Positions 54,499-64,000 are shown, numbered from the stretch's first letter. The stretch: 64,000 nucleotides of DNA from Nilaparvata lugens (GCF_014356525.2 NC_052517.1:4127493-4191492); one strand, 5' to 3'. The notes: generated from the letters alone by a model not told the origin. Translations and numbers: made by a program.

Positions 54499-55316
54499 TC
54501 AGTCAGCATTGGTTGGACGGGTTGCATTGATGTGTTATATAATAGGAAAGATGCCAGTTTGAAGGGATCTCTCAATAGAAGTTCTTGGGGACTTGAATAA
54601 AAGTGTCTGTCTTTCGTTTAGGCTTTGAGCCAATAGGGAAAGGTCAAAATGTAATTTTCTCTGTGCGTTCTAGAACTTGATTGAATTTTAATTGGATCAT
54701 GTGATGGTGTAATGAAAGTCTATAGTGAGGTCCACGTTATTTATTTATTTATTAGAACTGTCACAAACACGATATTTGGAAAGAGAAACAGGCAATTGCC
54801 CAAAACTGCTTCAATTCCTTGATTTTGGCACATAAATAGTCCAAAGTGAGGTTAAGTTTAAAATTTCTGTTTTCACCAAAGATTAACACTCAGAGAATAC
54901 GTATTCGAGATATGACTGATGAATTTTGAATTTCGAAGGGTTGATAAGAGCCGGAAATAACACTGAACAATCCGAAAGTTTCAATAATATTGAAATAAAC
55001 TTGAAAATTTTGAGCAGAAAAATTAAAACTACTATCACTGCAACTATCAGCTGTTTTTTTTTTTTTATAATGGCAGTGGTGAAAGATAGGAGAACAGTGT
55101 TGAAGTTTCTCTGTTTTGTCACTGGCTTCTGTAGAGGTTAGCTGATACCGGTATATATTTGATGTAATATCAACAGTTCATTCTTTACATTTATCTTTCT
55201 TTTTGTGTTTTACATTTTCGCTCACAAACTCTATCAGTTTATTACTATGTACCTATGCCAGCGCACAAACCTAGGTTTTGCTGGTTTTGTCGGATAGAAA
55301 ACAAGTTATTTTTAAT

Positions 55317-55695
55317 TTTAAGAGCAGGTTTCCGAGCTCGGGATTTAGCCAAGTTCTAGACTTAAAACAGCTGGAGTCAGAAAATTGGCTGCCCAAAACG
55401 ACTATGCCCACTACCTCCGTAAACAAAGCCGTAGTGCATTCGTGTGACGTCAGCACAGGTAGGGCTTCTACACCAATAGAAACACTAGCTGATATAGATC
55501 ATCTGAAATCAACGAATTTTCATTGGTGTAGGAGCCCTACCTGTGATGACTTCACACGAATGCACTACGGCTTTGTTTGCGGAGGTAGTGCTCCGTGTGG
55601 TAGTGCTATGCCCCGTTTCTGAAAGCCAATTCTCTGACTCCAGATGTTTAAAGTCTAGAACTTAGCCAAATCCCGAGCTCGGAAACAGGCCCTAA
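55317..55695. mobile_element. TIR element GGTTTCCGAGCTCGGGATTT with inner nested palindrome
   Basis: Outer ends GTTTCCGAGCTCGGGATTTA / AAATCCCGAGCTCGGAAAC pair. An inner palindrome at 55409-55590 (CACTACCTCCGTAAACAAAG ... CTTTGTTTGCGGAGGTAGTG) is a second MITE. Another copy of the outer element, with a different interior, is at 58972-59580. Confidence 0.75.
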
Positions 55696-56002
55696 GAGTT
55701 TATGTGTTATTGGAATTCTATTATGCATTTCTTGCTTGTATATTATTTTCATAATTCATAGTCTACATTGTATTGTTTTCAATTTGACAAATTAAATTTG
55801 AATTTGATTCTTGTTTGAAACGATCAGAAATTATGTTTTAATCGTCATTAAATATATATTATTTGATGATTGAATGATGAATTTTCATAAATGAAAATTA
55901 ACATTTGGTTAATGAATTATAATTATATTTCTACATTGTTCAAAAAAGATCTAGCAACATTTTTCACTTGAGTTATAACTGTCGACTACTGTCTATTATC
56001 TA

Positions 56003-56263
56003 ATAATAGCGTAAGTAGATATCCCATGGTATAGGGCGTTTATGTCGCAACTTTTACTGTTATCTCAAGCCGATTACTGTTGATTATTGTCGATTTTTAC
56101 TGTTTTGTTGGGGTGAGAGTGTATGAACGGCACAATATGAGAGACTACCAGCGTCACACAGCTTCACGGGAAAGAATTACATGAACTATCGACTTGAGAT
56201 AACAGTAAAAATTGCGACATAAACGCCCTATGGGATATCTACTTATGCTATTGTTTCTCTATG
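56003..56263. mobile_element. CATAGAGAAACAATAGC family MITE
   Basis: GCGTAAGTAGATATCCCATG ... ATTGTTTCTCTATG with the AACGGCACAATATGAGAGAC core. Confidence 0.75.
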
Positions 56264-56580
56264 TTATTAGTGTGTTGTTGGGAGTGTAAGAGTGTAAGAA
56301 GGGCACAGTATGAGAGACTACCAGCGTCACATAGCTTCACCAAAAACAACTACTAGGACTATCTGGCAACGTTGCGGATCTAGAAAAAGATAGCGCTATC
56401 TGATTTGTCGAATGATAGACAAGGAAAGCAACACTAATGTTAATCAAATACTGCCGTTATAACGTGGACCTCACTATAGGAAGATGATACAAGGATGATA
56501 GACAAGGATAGCAAGACCCATGTTAATCAATGACTGCAATAGTATAACGACGATCTCACTATTGTTACCATAGTTTGTGA

Positions 56581-56936
56581 CTTTTATCTGATTTGATTCG
56601 ACTAATATGCTATACTTTGTTTTTGGACTATCTTTTGTGCGTTTTTATCTATTTTTTGTATGTTTTATTCGTGTTATTTCAAGGGTTTTGTGTGTTTTAT
56701 TTTAGAGAGAACATCGTGACAAGTGCAGACAATTTGAAGCTTTAAAAAGAGCGGCTGCCTTTTATCTGATTTGATTTGACTAATAAGCTATACTTTGTTT
56801 TTGGACCATCTTTTGTGCGTTTTCATCCACTTTTTGTGTGTTCAATTTGTGTTATTTCATGGTTTTTGTGTGTTTTATTTTAGAGAGAACATCGTGACAA
56901 GTGTAGACAATTCGAAGCTTTAAAAAGAGCGGCTGC
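56581..56936 (+). repeat. 178 bp tandem duplication including the start of exon 5
   Basis: Copy 1 is 56581-56758 and copy 2 is 56759-56936. Both contain TTTTATCTGATTTGATT, the pyrimidine tract TGTGTTTTATTTTAG and AGAGAACATCGTGACAAGTG. A few substitutions separate them. Confidence 0.95.
56706..56771 (+). pseudogene. Truncated duplicate of LRRFIP exon 5
   Basis: After TTTATTTTAG the phase 0 reading is REHRDKCRQFEALKRAAA, identical to exon 5. It then runs into duplicated intron (FYLI, stop TGA at about 56772) with no donor. If spliced in, it would truncate the protein. Confidence 0.85.
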
Positions 56937-57000
56937 CAAATTGCAGGAAGATTTAGAATTCACCAGGGCACAACTAGAAGATCGAGATCGACTTATCGAG
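56884..57000 (+). CDS. LRRFIP2: LRRFIP homologue, exon 5 (coiled coil)
   Basis: Phase 0 in and out; 39 codons: REHRDKCRQFEALKRAAAKL, QEDLEFTRAQLEDRDRLIE, followed by GAG|GTTAGT. It aligns residue for residue with the vertebrate segment ending LRQRDELIE and continues the coiled coil. The acceptor could also be read two bases later because of the AGAGAG run, but only the chosen one keeps frame. A second in-frame donor lies 24 bases downstream (57025). The RDRLIE end joins the EQGLVI of exon 6 exactly as RDELIE-KHGLVI in the family. Confidence 0.95.
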
Positions 57001-57033
57001 GTTAGTATCGATCGACTTATCGAGGTTAGTATC
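56986..57033 (+). repeat. 24 bp tandem duplication of the exon 5 donor
   Basis: GATCGACTTATCGAGGTTAG, TATC occurs twice head to tail (56986-57009, 57010-57033), producing two GAG|GTTAGT donors. Using the second adds VSIDRLIE in frame. Confidence 0.95.
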
Positions 57034-57109
57034 GATCGGTTTGAGTTTGCAATGTATTTCTGTAACTTGAAGCTTGCCATTGGTCTCTTCAGACCTTGCA
57101 CACGTAATA

Positions 57110-57116
57110 AATAAAT

Positions 57117-57159
<43 letters not shown>

Positions 57160-57320
57160 TCCTTCATCCTCACCACTTCCTCATAATTCATCATCTCCTC
57201 CTCTTCTTCCTCCTCCTCCTCCTCTTCCTCTTCCACCTTCTCCAACCATCCTCACCAATTCCTCATCCTTCATCATCTCCTCCACTCCCTCCTCCTCCTC
57301 GTCCCTCTCCTCCTCTTCCT
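57110..57320 (+). repeat. (ATCA)n retroposon tail and TCC/CTC tract
   Basis: ATCA repeats at 57115-57158, then a pyrimidine-rich stretch to 57320. The Glu-rich minus-strand frame is an artefact. Confidence 0.85.
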
Positions 57321-57361
57321 CCTTTGGTAGAGAGTTAGTGGGGAGGATATTTTTAATATTC

Positions 57362-57976
57362 TTTTCGCCACACTGCACAGAAAGCAGCTGTTTTCCAGTC
57401 CCTACGTAGATCTGAAAGACCTTGTTTGCAGACGACGTCAGAAAAGGGTTTCTTTTCCGGTCTAGGCCAGAAAGTTGTCTCTTTCCAGCCGCTTATGGCT
57501 GGAAACAACGCGCTAATTATTATTAATAAGTCATCCGCTAGATCGGGCGAGTGTCCACTTTCATAATAAGCTGAAGTCGCCATGATTTTAGTTCCAGTTT
57601 CGAATCAAACTAATTCGCTTCGCAACCAGTTTTATTCAATTATTTATTGTTGATTAGTGCATTCCGAATTTTCAAAAATGCTTGAAGATGACTGTGGTAT
57701 TCCAAGTGAAATTTTAAAAGAATCTGAAATCCTGACTGCAAATCTTCTACCAATAAAATCAAGAGATAGGTACGATAGCTTAACGAGTATTCTTTATTTT
57801 GTATTCTTTATTTATTTTGTCAGCAATACCTGTAGTGTGGCGAAAAATATCGTTCGCACCACGGGCAAAAATGTTTTTCCAGCTCTCAATCTTTTCTAGT
57901 CCTCGGCCTACGGCCTCGGACTTGAAAACCGATTTCGAGCTGGAAAAATCTCATTTTCTGCTCTAGGTGCGAAATA
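57362..57976 (+). mobile_element. Element with a Crypton-like N-terminal ORF fragment
   Basis: Starts near CGCCACACTGCACAGAAAGC and ends near GCTCTAGGTGCGAAATATA. The sequence CCTCGGCCTACGGCCTCGGA resembles the CGCCTACGGCTCGGG of the TTTTCCTACAG element. From ATG 57678 it encodes MLEDDCGIPSEILKESEILT, ANLLPIKSRDRYDSL, a pattern (helix, then KSRxRY) like the start of the SAM-like domain in Crypton-type tyrosine recombinase proteins of insects. The rest is missing. The class is tentative. Confidence 0.4.
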
Positions 57977-58114
57977 TACTATTCCGAAGAATGGACATTG
58001 ATATGTCCAAAGCTCCGCCAATTTATGTAGATGCATAACAATATGATTATTATCTATAGTTATTATATTACAAATTGCTTTTTCATATCATATACAGTTC
58101 AATAATTATTTTCT

Positions 58115-58650
58115 TTTCCTACAGTTACGTTGAAAAGTGGCCATTGCTGCACTGATTACAGAACGCAAAGAATCACTTTTCCGCTCTAGTGCGGGAAAAA
58201 TTTTTCTGCACTCCAGATTTGCAACATGGCAACGCAAAATACTTAGTAGGTTATATGGAGCAACAGTGCAGCAAAATCAAAATGAAGTTGGTAACAGTGA
58301 CTGCTGTGGCTGCTATAGTGAGCAGAGGTGCAACCAAGCACAACGCGCTAATTATTCATTATATTATAATATTATAACCAAGGAAAGCGACAGCACAGTG
58401 CCACCACAGCACACACCACACAGCTGCCCCCCGCCATTCAAACACACATACATTATTCAGGCAATTTTACCCATAATTACCCACTTTTCATATTCAATGC
58501 TAACTGTAGGAAAAACTTAATGTGAAATACGTGCGCAAAGTTCCTCTGCTGCACTCAAGAAACCATTCCGCCCTCGCCTACGGCTCGGGCGTAAACGTTT
58601 CTTTCGGTGCAGCAAACTGTCACTTTGCGCACTAGTTGCACAAATAACTA
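58115..58650 (+). mobile_element. TTTTCCTACAGTTACG element, copy 3 with replaced interior
   Basis: Ends match copies 1 and 2. About 90 bp of the middle (58380-58460, AGCGACAGCACAGTGCCACC) is unrelated to the corresponding part of the others (CGAGGACTTTAGGATTTTAG). Confidence 0.75.
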
Positions 58651-58971
58651 TAGTCTATATCATGTAAATTCATCTATAATTTTGCTGTATTGTAAGCTAT
58701 TGTATATAAGTGTATAAGCCAGTATATATTGTAATCTACATAAATAAAGTACTCAATCAATCAATCAATCCTTCTCCTCCTCTTTCTTCCTCCTCTTCCT
58801 TATTATCTCCTATTCATTTTTCCCCTTTTTCTTCTCCTCCTTTCCTTGTACCTTCCTCTCAACCTTATTATAAACAAATTTCTCGCACCAACCTATTGGC
58901 CCTATTTTGTACTGATTCCTTGACATTTTTCTGATATTATGTCAATATCCACTACGTTATTTTCAACTGAT

Positions 58972-59580
58972 TTAGGGCCGGTTTCCGAGCTCGGGATTTC
59001 GCTAAGTTCTAGACTTTAAACAGCTGGAGTCAGATAATTTATTTATTTATTTACAATGCAAATGATACTAATGTAATAACATTGAAAGGTGAAATAAGGT
59101 AGTCCTTGTGCTATTTTTCTTCCAAATTTATAAGTGACAAAGTCCAAGATAAGGTTAGAATTTCACGTGTACATTTTTTATAAAATTTTAGTCCAAAATA
59201 AACATTAAAACTATAAATTTTGAATTTAGATGGATTGAATTAATCCTCACTACTTTGATTCTTTGGAATTGGTTTTCCGAAACGGGGCGTAGTCGCAGTC
59301 ATTGTCATAGTCACTTTTGAATTAAATTCCAAAATCTAGAAAAGTAGACACTTGATAAAATAAAGAGGAAATAGTGTAAAGTTTCAGCTATTTTGAGTTA
59401 TTTAGAAATGTTTTATTTCGTCAAGGAAAAACGTTTCCAATTATAGAAATGTGAAAATAAAAACTGCGACTACTGTTATGAAAGCTGTGACTACGCCCCG
59501 TTTTGGAAAGCCTATTTTCTGACTCCAGCTGTTTAAAGTCTAGGACTTAGCTAAATCCCGAGCTCGGAAACCGGCCTTAA
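58972..59580. mobile_element. TIR element GGTTTCCGAGCTCGGGATTT, copy 2, with insertion
   Basis: TTAGGGCCGGTTTCCGAGCT ... AGCTCGGAAACCGGCCTTAA; arms about 65 bp (including CAGCTGGAGTCAGA). A TTTA-tailed retroposon fragment (59040-59265) is inserted at the inner edge of the left arm. Confidence 0.75.
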
Positions 59581-59649
59581 ATGTTAATTTTGTCAACAAG
59601 TTTGTTCTCGCTTCATTACACTTTTTAACCATTCAACCAGTCTAAGGGT

Positions 59650-61129
59650 AACCGTCCACTGGAACCGTATTCAACCGATCCGTTCGGCCGTTGGATCGGA
59701 CGAATCTGCCGGCCGTTAATTCGTCCGAATATGGTCGTCCATTCGAACCGTTTACGTCAGTCTAGTTCAGTAGTTGGCTGAACTATTGAATATTGAATTA
59801 ACTACCATCATAGCCATCAACATTTTTCATAAACAAATATTGAGATTTTGAAAATTGAATAAACAAATGTCCACTATTGAATGAAAAAGACTAAGAAATT
59901 GTCAAAAAACCACTGATTTATTGATAATTAGAAAGACCGGTTTCGGTTATTACACCATTGTCAATCTCTGATAAACTCAATTGAATCAGTTTATCAGAGA
60001 TTGACATTTCTAATTATCAATAAATCAGTGGTTTTTTGACAATTTCTTAGTCTTTTTCATTCAATATGAATAATTACCACAATATCAACTTCTCAACTAC
60101 ACAAAAAATGTCCACTAAATTAGTTATTCATTACAATAATTCTACCTTCAGATCCTATTTGTTCAGTAATCTTTGTCTACAGATTCCTTTGAACATCACG
60201 ACGATGACATCTTTTGTCTCGCATATCCCACTATGGAACATGCTCTTGAACCAAACTTATCAACTTTTCGTTGCCCATAGTTGAAACTTTATAAAACAGA
60301 ACAAGTTCAAAAAACAGACAAGACTGTGAAACAATTTTAAGGTTAGGCTCAGCTCGACTTCAATGATTAAATTGAGATTTTGAAAATTGAATCAACAAAT
60401 GTCCACTAAATTAGTTATTCATTACAATAATCCTACCTTCAGATCCTATTTGTTCAGTAATCTTTGTCTACAGATTCCTTTGAACATCACGACGATGATA
60501 TCTTTTGTCTCGCATATCCCACAATGGAACATGCTCTTGAACCAAACTTATCAACTTTTCGTTGTCCATAGTTGAAACTTTATAAAACAGAACAAGTTCA
60601 AATAACAGACAAGACTGTGAAACAATTTTAAGGTTAGGCTCAGCTCGACTTCAATGATTAAATTGAGATTTTGAAAATTGAATAAACAAATGTCCACTAA
60701 ATTAGTTATTCATTACAATAATCCTACCTTCAAATCCTATTTGTTCAGTAATCTTTGTCTACAGATTCCTTTGAACATCACGACGATGATATCTTTTGTC
60801 TCGCATATCCCACAATGGAACATGCTCTTGAACCAAACTAATCAACTTTTCGTTGTCCATAGTTGAAACTTTATAAAACAGAACAAGTTCAAAAAACAGA
60901 CAAGACTGTGAAACAATTTTGAGGTTAGGCTCAGCTCGACTTCGGCCGGATAGAGCCGGAAAATCCCATTCAATTCGGATCGAAAACTTGATCGGCCGTG
61001 CATGGACGTATGCACCTGTTGCAATGGACGAGCATCTATAGCTTTCTTTGTTGGGGGATCGTTCGGACGAGTTCGGTTGTTTTCGGCCGATGCTAGTTCG
61101 GACGAAATCGGTTCCAGTTGAAGGCCCAC
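59650..61129. mobile_element. 1.5 kb GC-ended TIR element containing 291 bp tandem repeats
   Basis: CCACTGGAACCG / CGGTTCCAGT ends with TTCGGCC/GGCCGAA-rich arms (59650-59770, 60940-61129). The interior is three 291 bp units (CAAATGTCCACTAAATTAGT ... GGCTCAGCTCGACTTC). Frames of 62-72 codons in each unit (MSTKLVIHYNN...) are copies of one another without a known domain. Confidence 0.75.
59877..60106 (+). mobile_element. 230 bp A-tailed insert with 11 bp target duplication
   Basis: Flanked by AATGTCCACTA at 59866-59876 and 60107-60117. Contains an inverted pair GAAAAAGACTAAGAAATTGT ... ACAATTTCTTAGTCTTTTTC (59883-60058) and ends in an A-rich CAACTACACAAAA. The long duplication and A tail suggest retrotransposition. 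Confidence 0.75.
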
Positions 61130-61151
61130 CTAATAACTACTAATACCAATG

Positions 61152-61277
61152 CTAGAGTGAGGTCCACGTTACAATGGCAGAGGAGAAAGATAGAAGAACA
61201 GCGTTGCCGATTCTCTGCCTTGTCTCTGCCTTCCATAGAAAAGATAGCTGATACCGGTATATATGATGTAATATTCA
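61152..61277 (+). mobile_element. Truncated long TGAGGTCC-type MITE
   Basis: Left third: AGAGTGAGGTCCACGTTACA, GCCGATTCTCTGCCTTGTC, GATACCGGTATATATGATGT. It stops 75 bp before exon 6. Confidence 0.7.
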
Positions 61278-61352
61278 ACTAGTTTCTTCTTATCTGTTTT
61301 GCCACCTAAATGTTCATTTTCTCAACAAGCTTCTCCTTATCTGTTTTGTCAG

Positions 61353-61521
61353 GAACAAGGTCTCGTGATAGTGGGAGGGGAGTACTCGTCGAGTGGAGAG
61401 GACGATGATCATAGCGGAGGTGATAGTGGCAGGCTGAGCAAAACACCGAAAACACCGAAACGGGCGCTAGTGTCCTCACAGGTCGCTGAGGTCCTTGAGA
61501 AGGTCGGCACAGGGTCTTTAG
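61353..61521 (+). CDS. LRRFIP2: LRRFIP homologue, exon 6
   Basis: Phase 0 in (CTGTTTTGTCAG|GAA), phase 1 out (TTAG|GTGAGT); 56 codons plus one base. EQGLVIVGGEYSSSGEDDDH, SGGDSGRLSKTPKTPKRALV, SSQVAEVLEKVGTGSL. It corresponds to the family segment KHGLVIIPDG ... VSQEAAQVLESAGEGPLD, a hinge between two coiled-coil parts. The acidic SSSGEDDD and the KTPKTPK repeat are candidate phosphorylation sites specific to this lineage. The next family exon (beginning with the VRLRKL-type coiled coil) is not in the window. Confidence 0.93.
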
Positions 61522-62450
61522 GTGAGTTAAAACTGCCCTCATCAATAATATCATAGAGAAAAGATAGATAGCATAAGAAGATATCCCATGCTTTGTAGAA
61601 TTCATTCAAAGTTTTGTATCAAATTCAATTCAATTTATTTGCCATATGTACAAGATTTATACAATTACAAATTCACATAATAATTGGGTACATCATACAG
61701 AAATTCAGAATATACTCTATTCTAGAAATAATAAAAATAAATTAGATATAACATAACTGAAATCCTAGTTGTACTCATTTTACCGGCAGTAATTGCTAGC
61801 AGAGACACGTGTCTGATCGCTAGCAATGAGTTCAGTTCAAATAATTGAAAGATTTTTTTTGACTGAAACACAAAAAAAGAACTTTGTTGAAATTCACAAA
61901 ATCACAATTTTATTTTAGGTATTCACCAAATCAATCTATTATGTGTAATTTTATGATTAAAAGTCTATTTTGAAAAATATTCTAGTTTTTACCCATTCAT
62001 CAATATCTTTTGTAAGTTTTTTGTTTAGTGTTGTAAGTGAGAGCACGGATTGTTGGTAAATGTTTAGTTTTATTAATAGAAAGGATTAAGTTTTTTATAT
62101 ATTGCTGTCTTATGGTGAGAACATTCATTTCTTGGAAAACGTCCCTACTAGGATAGATCCTTGGTTTGCCCAAGGCTGCTTTGACTAAAAATTTCTGCAA
62201 AATGAAAAATATCTTTAAATGAGTAATATCTTTAAATATCTTTAAATGACCTCCAAACAATATGTCAATAGAACATGTGCATATGCTAAGTAGATATTCC
62301 TTATGATGTCATAGTTTGTTAACTGATTAATTTTGTAAAAAGTATGTATAAGGTATTTCAACTTGGAGCATTATGGCAACTTGGCAAATTATGGTGTTGT
62401 GTATCAAGTTGAGTGATACTGTATCATTAGTGGTGGATGATAGCATAGCC
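61522..62450. other. Intron 6: repeat modules and unassigned sequence
   Basis: CCCATGG/GATAC modules at 61555-61620 and 62385-62430, and a TTTGCCATATGTACAAGATT retroposon-like stretch at 61625-61830. No further LRRFIP exon was found by eye. Confidence 0.5.
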
Positions 62451-62636
62451 ACCTCTAATACAAGGCCCCGGCCTACAATATTGCAACGTCGCAGTGTAGG
62501 CCTAAAATCTGATACATGATTGGTGGAAAAGATTTTTTTAAATACCAGCTGATCTTTTTCACCAATCATGTATTAGATTCTAGGCCTACACTGCGACGTT
62601 GCAATATCGTAGGCCGGGGCCTTGTATTAGAGGTGG
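62451..62636. mobile_element. Foldback MITE CCACCTCTAATACAAGGCCC
   Basis: CCACCTCTAATACAAGGCCC, CGGCCTACAATATTGCAACG at the left is inverted at the right (CGTTGCAATATCGTAGGCCG, GGGCCTTGTATTAGAGGTGG). Arms ~75 bp, almost perfect. Confidence 0.85.
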
Positions 62637-62639
62637 GTA

Positions 62640-63060
62640 TGGTGAAAGCATAAAGAAGATATCCCATGGTTTGTAGAATTCATTCAAAGTTTGGAAGTTT
62701 TGTATCAAATTATGGTGTTGTGTATTAAGTTGAGATGATACTGTATCATATTGTGTTGATACTGTATAATACTGTAGTGATACTGTATCATATTGTGTTG
62801 ATACTGTTTCATTTATGGTGACATCATAGGGAAAATATAGCATAAGAAGATAGATATCCCATGGTTTGTAGAATTCATTCAACTTTTGTATCAAATTATG
62901 GAGTTGTGTATCAAGTTGACATGATACTGTATCATTTTGTGTTGATACTGTATCATGTGTGGTGAAACTGTATCATGTGAGGTGTTACTATATCATAGTC
63001 TATTGTTTTAATACTGTTTCGTTCATGGTGATACCATAGAGAAAAGATATACAAATATAT

Positions 63061-63091
<31 letters not shown>

Positions 63092-63545
63092 TAAGGTTAG
63101 CAAAAAATACAATAATCGGAAAAGAAAAAACAGGCTATTGCCTAAAACTTCTTCAATTTCCTAATTTAGTTTTAAATTGTCCAAATATTATAGGTTATGT
63201 CCATTCAAATTTCTACACCAAATCACAATCTAAAATATATTAATTAGAATAAAACAAACAATTTTAAATTTGGATGGATTAATAATAAAAGTTTCTTAAA
63301 AACATGAAACAAACTATAAATTCACAAAATAAAGAATAAAAACACTTAAATTTTGAGCTCGAAAATATCACATTCACCATATCCCATGATTCGTAAAATT
63401 TATTCAAAGTTTGCAAGTTTTGTATCAGATTATGGAGTTGTGTATCAAGTTGAGTTGATGCTGTATCATATTGTGTTGATACTGTATAATGGAAGGTGAA
63501 ACTGTATCATGTGAGGTGATATTTTGTCATTTATGCTGATACCAT
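62640..63545. repeat. GATACTGTATCAT repeat modules with a retroposon insert
   Basis: Three modules (ATCCCATGGTTTGTAGAATT, AAGTTGAGATGATACTGTAT, then repeats of TGTGTTGATACTGTATCAT). They are broken at 63057-63350 by a (TTTA)n-initiated retroposon fragment. Confidence 0.75.
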
Positions 63546-63546
63546 A

Positions 63547-63719
63547 GAATTTTCATAATTAAAATGAAATATTTTGTAAATTTATTATTTTTATAAAACA
63601 ATCTGGCAACAGAGCAAAGCAAGAAAGAGATAGCGCTATCAGCTTTGTAGAATGATAGTCAAGGATAGCAATACCATTGCTGATGAAACACTGCCATTAT
63701 AACGTGGACCTTACTATAG
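63547..63719 (+). mobile_element. Truncated long TGAGGTCC-type MITE
   Basis: Right part: AATCTGGCAACAGAGCAAAG, GATAGCGCTATCAGCTTTGT, AACGTGGACCTTACTATA. Confidence 0.7.
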
Positions 63720-63731
63720 CTGTTCTTTTTA

Positions 63732-64000
63732 CTAGTAGTTCTGTGAGCAGTAGACCTCGCGCTCAGTAAGCTACATTGACCTGTTGTTATGTTTTCTCAA
63801 AAATTAATCAATAATTTATCAATTTAAAATGTCTAGAAAAAATCCTAAATAACATAGAGCTTTCTGTCCTATCGTACCGTGACGTGTCGTCCCGGAATGT
63901 GAGTGTGAGCGCTGTTATCAGGTCTGGCCTTAGACCAGTTATAGAATAGACACGCTGGGAAGTCTAGCCTCTGAAGCCAACATCTACTGCCAAATCCACC
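63732..64000 (+). repeat. ACTAGTAG variant 2 repeat interrupted by CCTTAGACC element
   Basis: ACTAGTAGTTCTGTGAGCAG to TTATCAGGTCTGG (63927), then CCTTAGACCAGTTATAGAAT from 63928 to the window edge. The uninterrupted repeat at 3095 reads TCAGGTCTGGCTGCAAC. Confidence 0.8.

Larger units (their letters stand above)
54720..56478 (+). mobile_element. Long MITE scattered over 1.76 kb by later insertions
   Basis: Left end at 54720 (TATAGTGAGGTCCACGTTAT), next block 55067-55195 (ATGGCAGTGGTGAAAGATAG), next 55855-55975 (TATATTTCTACATTGTTC), right end 56362-56478 (CTGGCAACGTTGCGGATCTA ... AACGTGGACCTCACTATA). The pieces are separated by a TTTA-tailed retroposon (54740-55066), a TIR element region (55196-55854) and a CATAGAGAAAC-family MITE with a 151 bp repeat unit (55976-56361). 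Confidence 0.7.
57325..58770 (+). mobile_element. (ATCA)n-tailed retroposon split by two other elements
   Basis: Pieces 57325-57361, about 57977-58114 and 58651-58770 join into the uninterrupted sequence seen at 53163-53448. The tail is AAAGTACTCAATCAATCAAT. The intervening DNA is two unrelated elements. Confidence 0.85.

Noticed and set aside
60066..60866. Three similar 62-72 codon frames spaced 291 bp, like a small gene family
   Set aside because: Units of a tandem repeat inside a TIR element; no conserved start context or domain.

Overview
The window is insect nuclear DNA, most likely hemipteran. Evidence: AT-rich, intron-dense, packed with Helitrons, MITEs, SINE/LINE tails and trinucleotide tracts, plus coding exons of a metazoan gene. 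It looks like a draft scaffold: a 100-N gap lies at 10908-11007. There are no rRNA or tRNA genes, no CRISPR and no bacterial-type genes. The species call is inference.

One gene spans the whole window on the + strand: a homologue of LRRFIP1/LRRFIP2 (leucine-rich repeat flightless-interacting protein). Six coding exons can be read with consistent phases and GT-AG borders: 1-82, 45228-45360, 46138-46307, 50282-50428, 56884-57000 and 61353-61521. The first starts at or just outside the left edge, and the gene continues past the right edge. Spliced, they give about 272 residues: the conserved N-terminal block (SAEDQALDQIAKE, then [19 protein letters not shown]), a Ser/Arg/Glu linker, and the first part of the family coiled coil.

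Intron 1 is about 45 kb (83-45227). It holds two good candidate recursive-splice (ratchet) sites at 2045/2046 and 14174/14175. It also holds a 686-codon acidic, disordered ORF at 37202-39262, which is either a nested gene or an alternative first exon. The rest is transposon debris: several Helitrons, the TGAGGTCCACGTTATAATGG MITE family in short, long and tandem forms, a pogo/Tigger remnant, a tRNA-derived SINE, a deleted LINE, minisatellites, and kilobase-long CTT/CCT or GAA/GGA tracts. Those tracts produce meaningless poly-Leu/Ser/Pro/Glu reading frames.

From 45 kb to the end the introns are shorter, and the exons are surrounded by damaged copies of their own splice borders. Exon 3 follows four tandem decoy acceptors. 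Exon 4 has a decayed paralogous copy 680 bp upstream. Exon 5 has a truncated tandem copy and a duplicated donor. This repeated multiplication of splice sites in one gene, with the ratchet candidates and the large intronic ORF, is the most interesting content. I see no novel multi-gene system.
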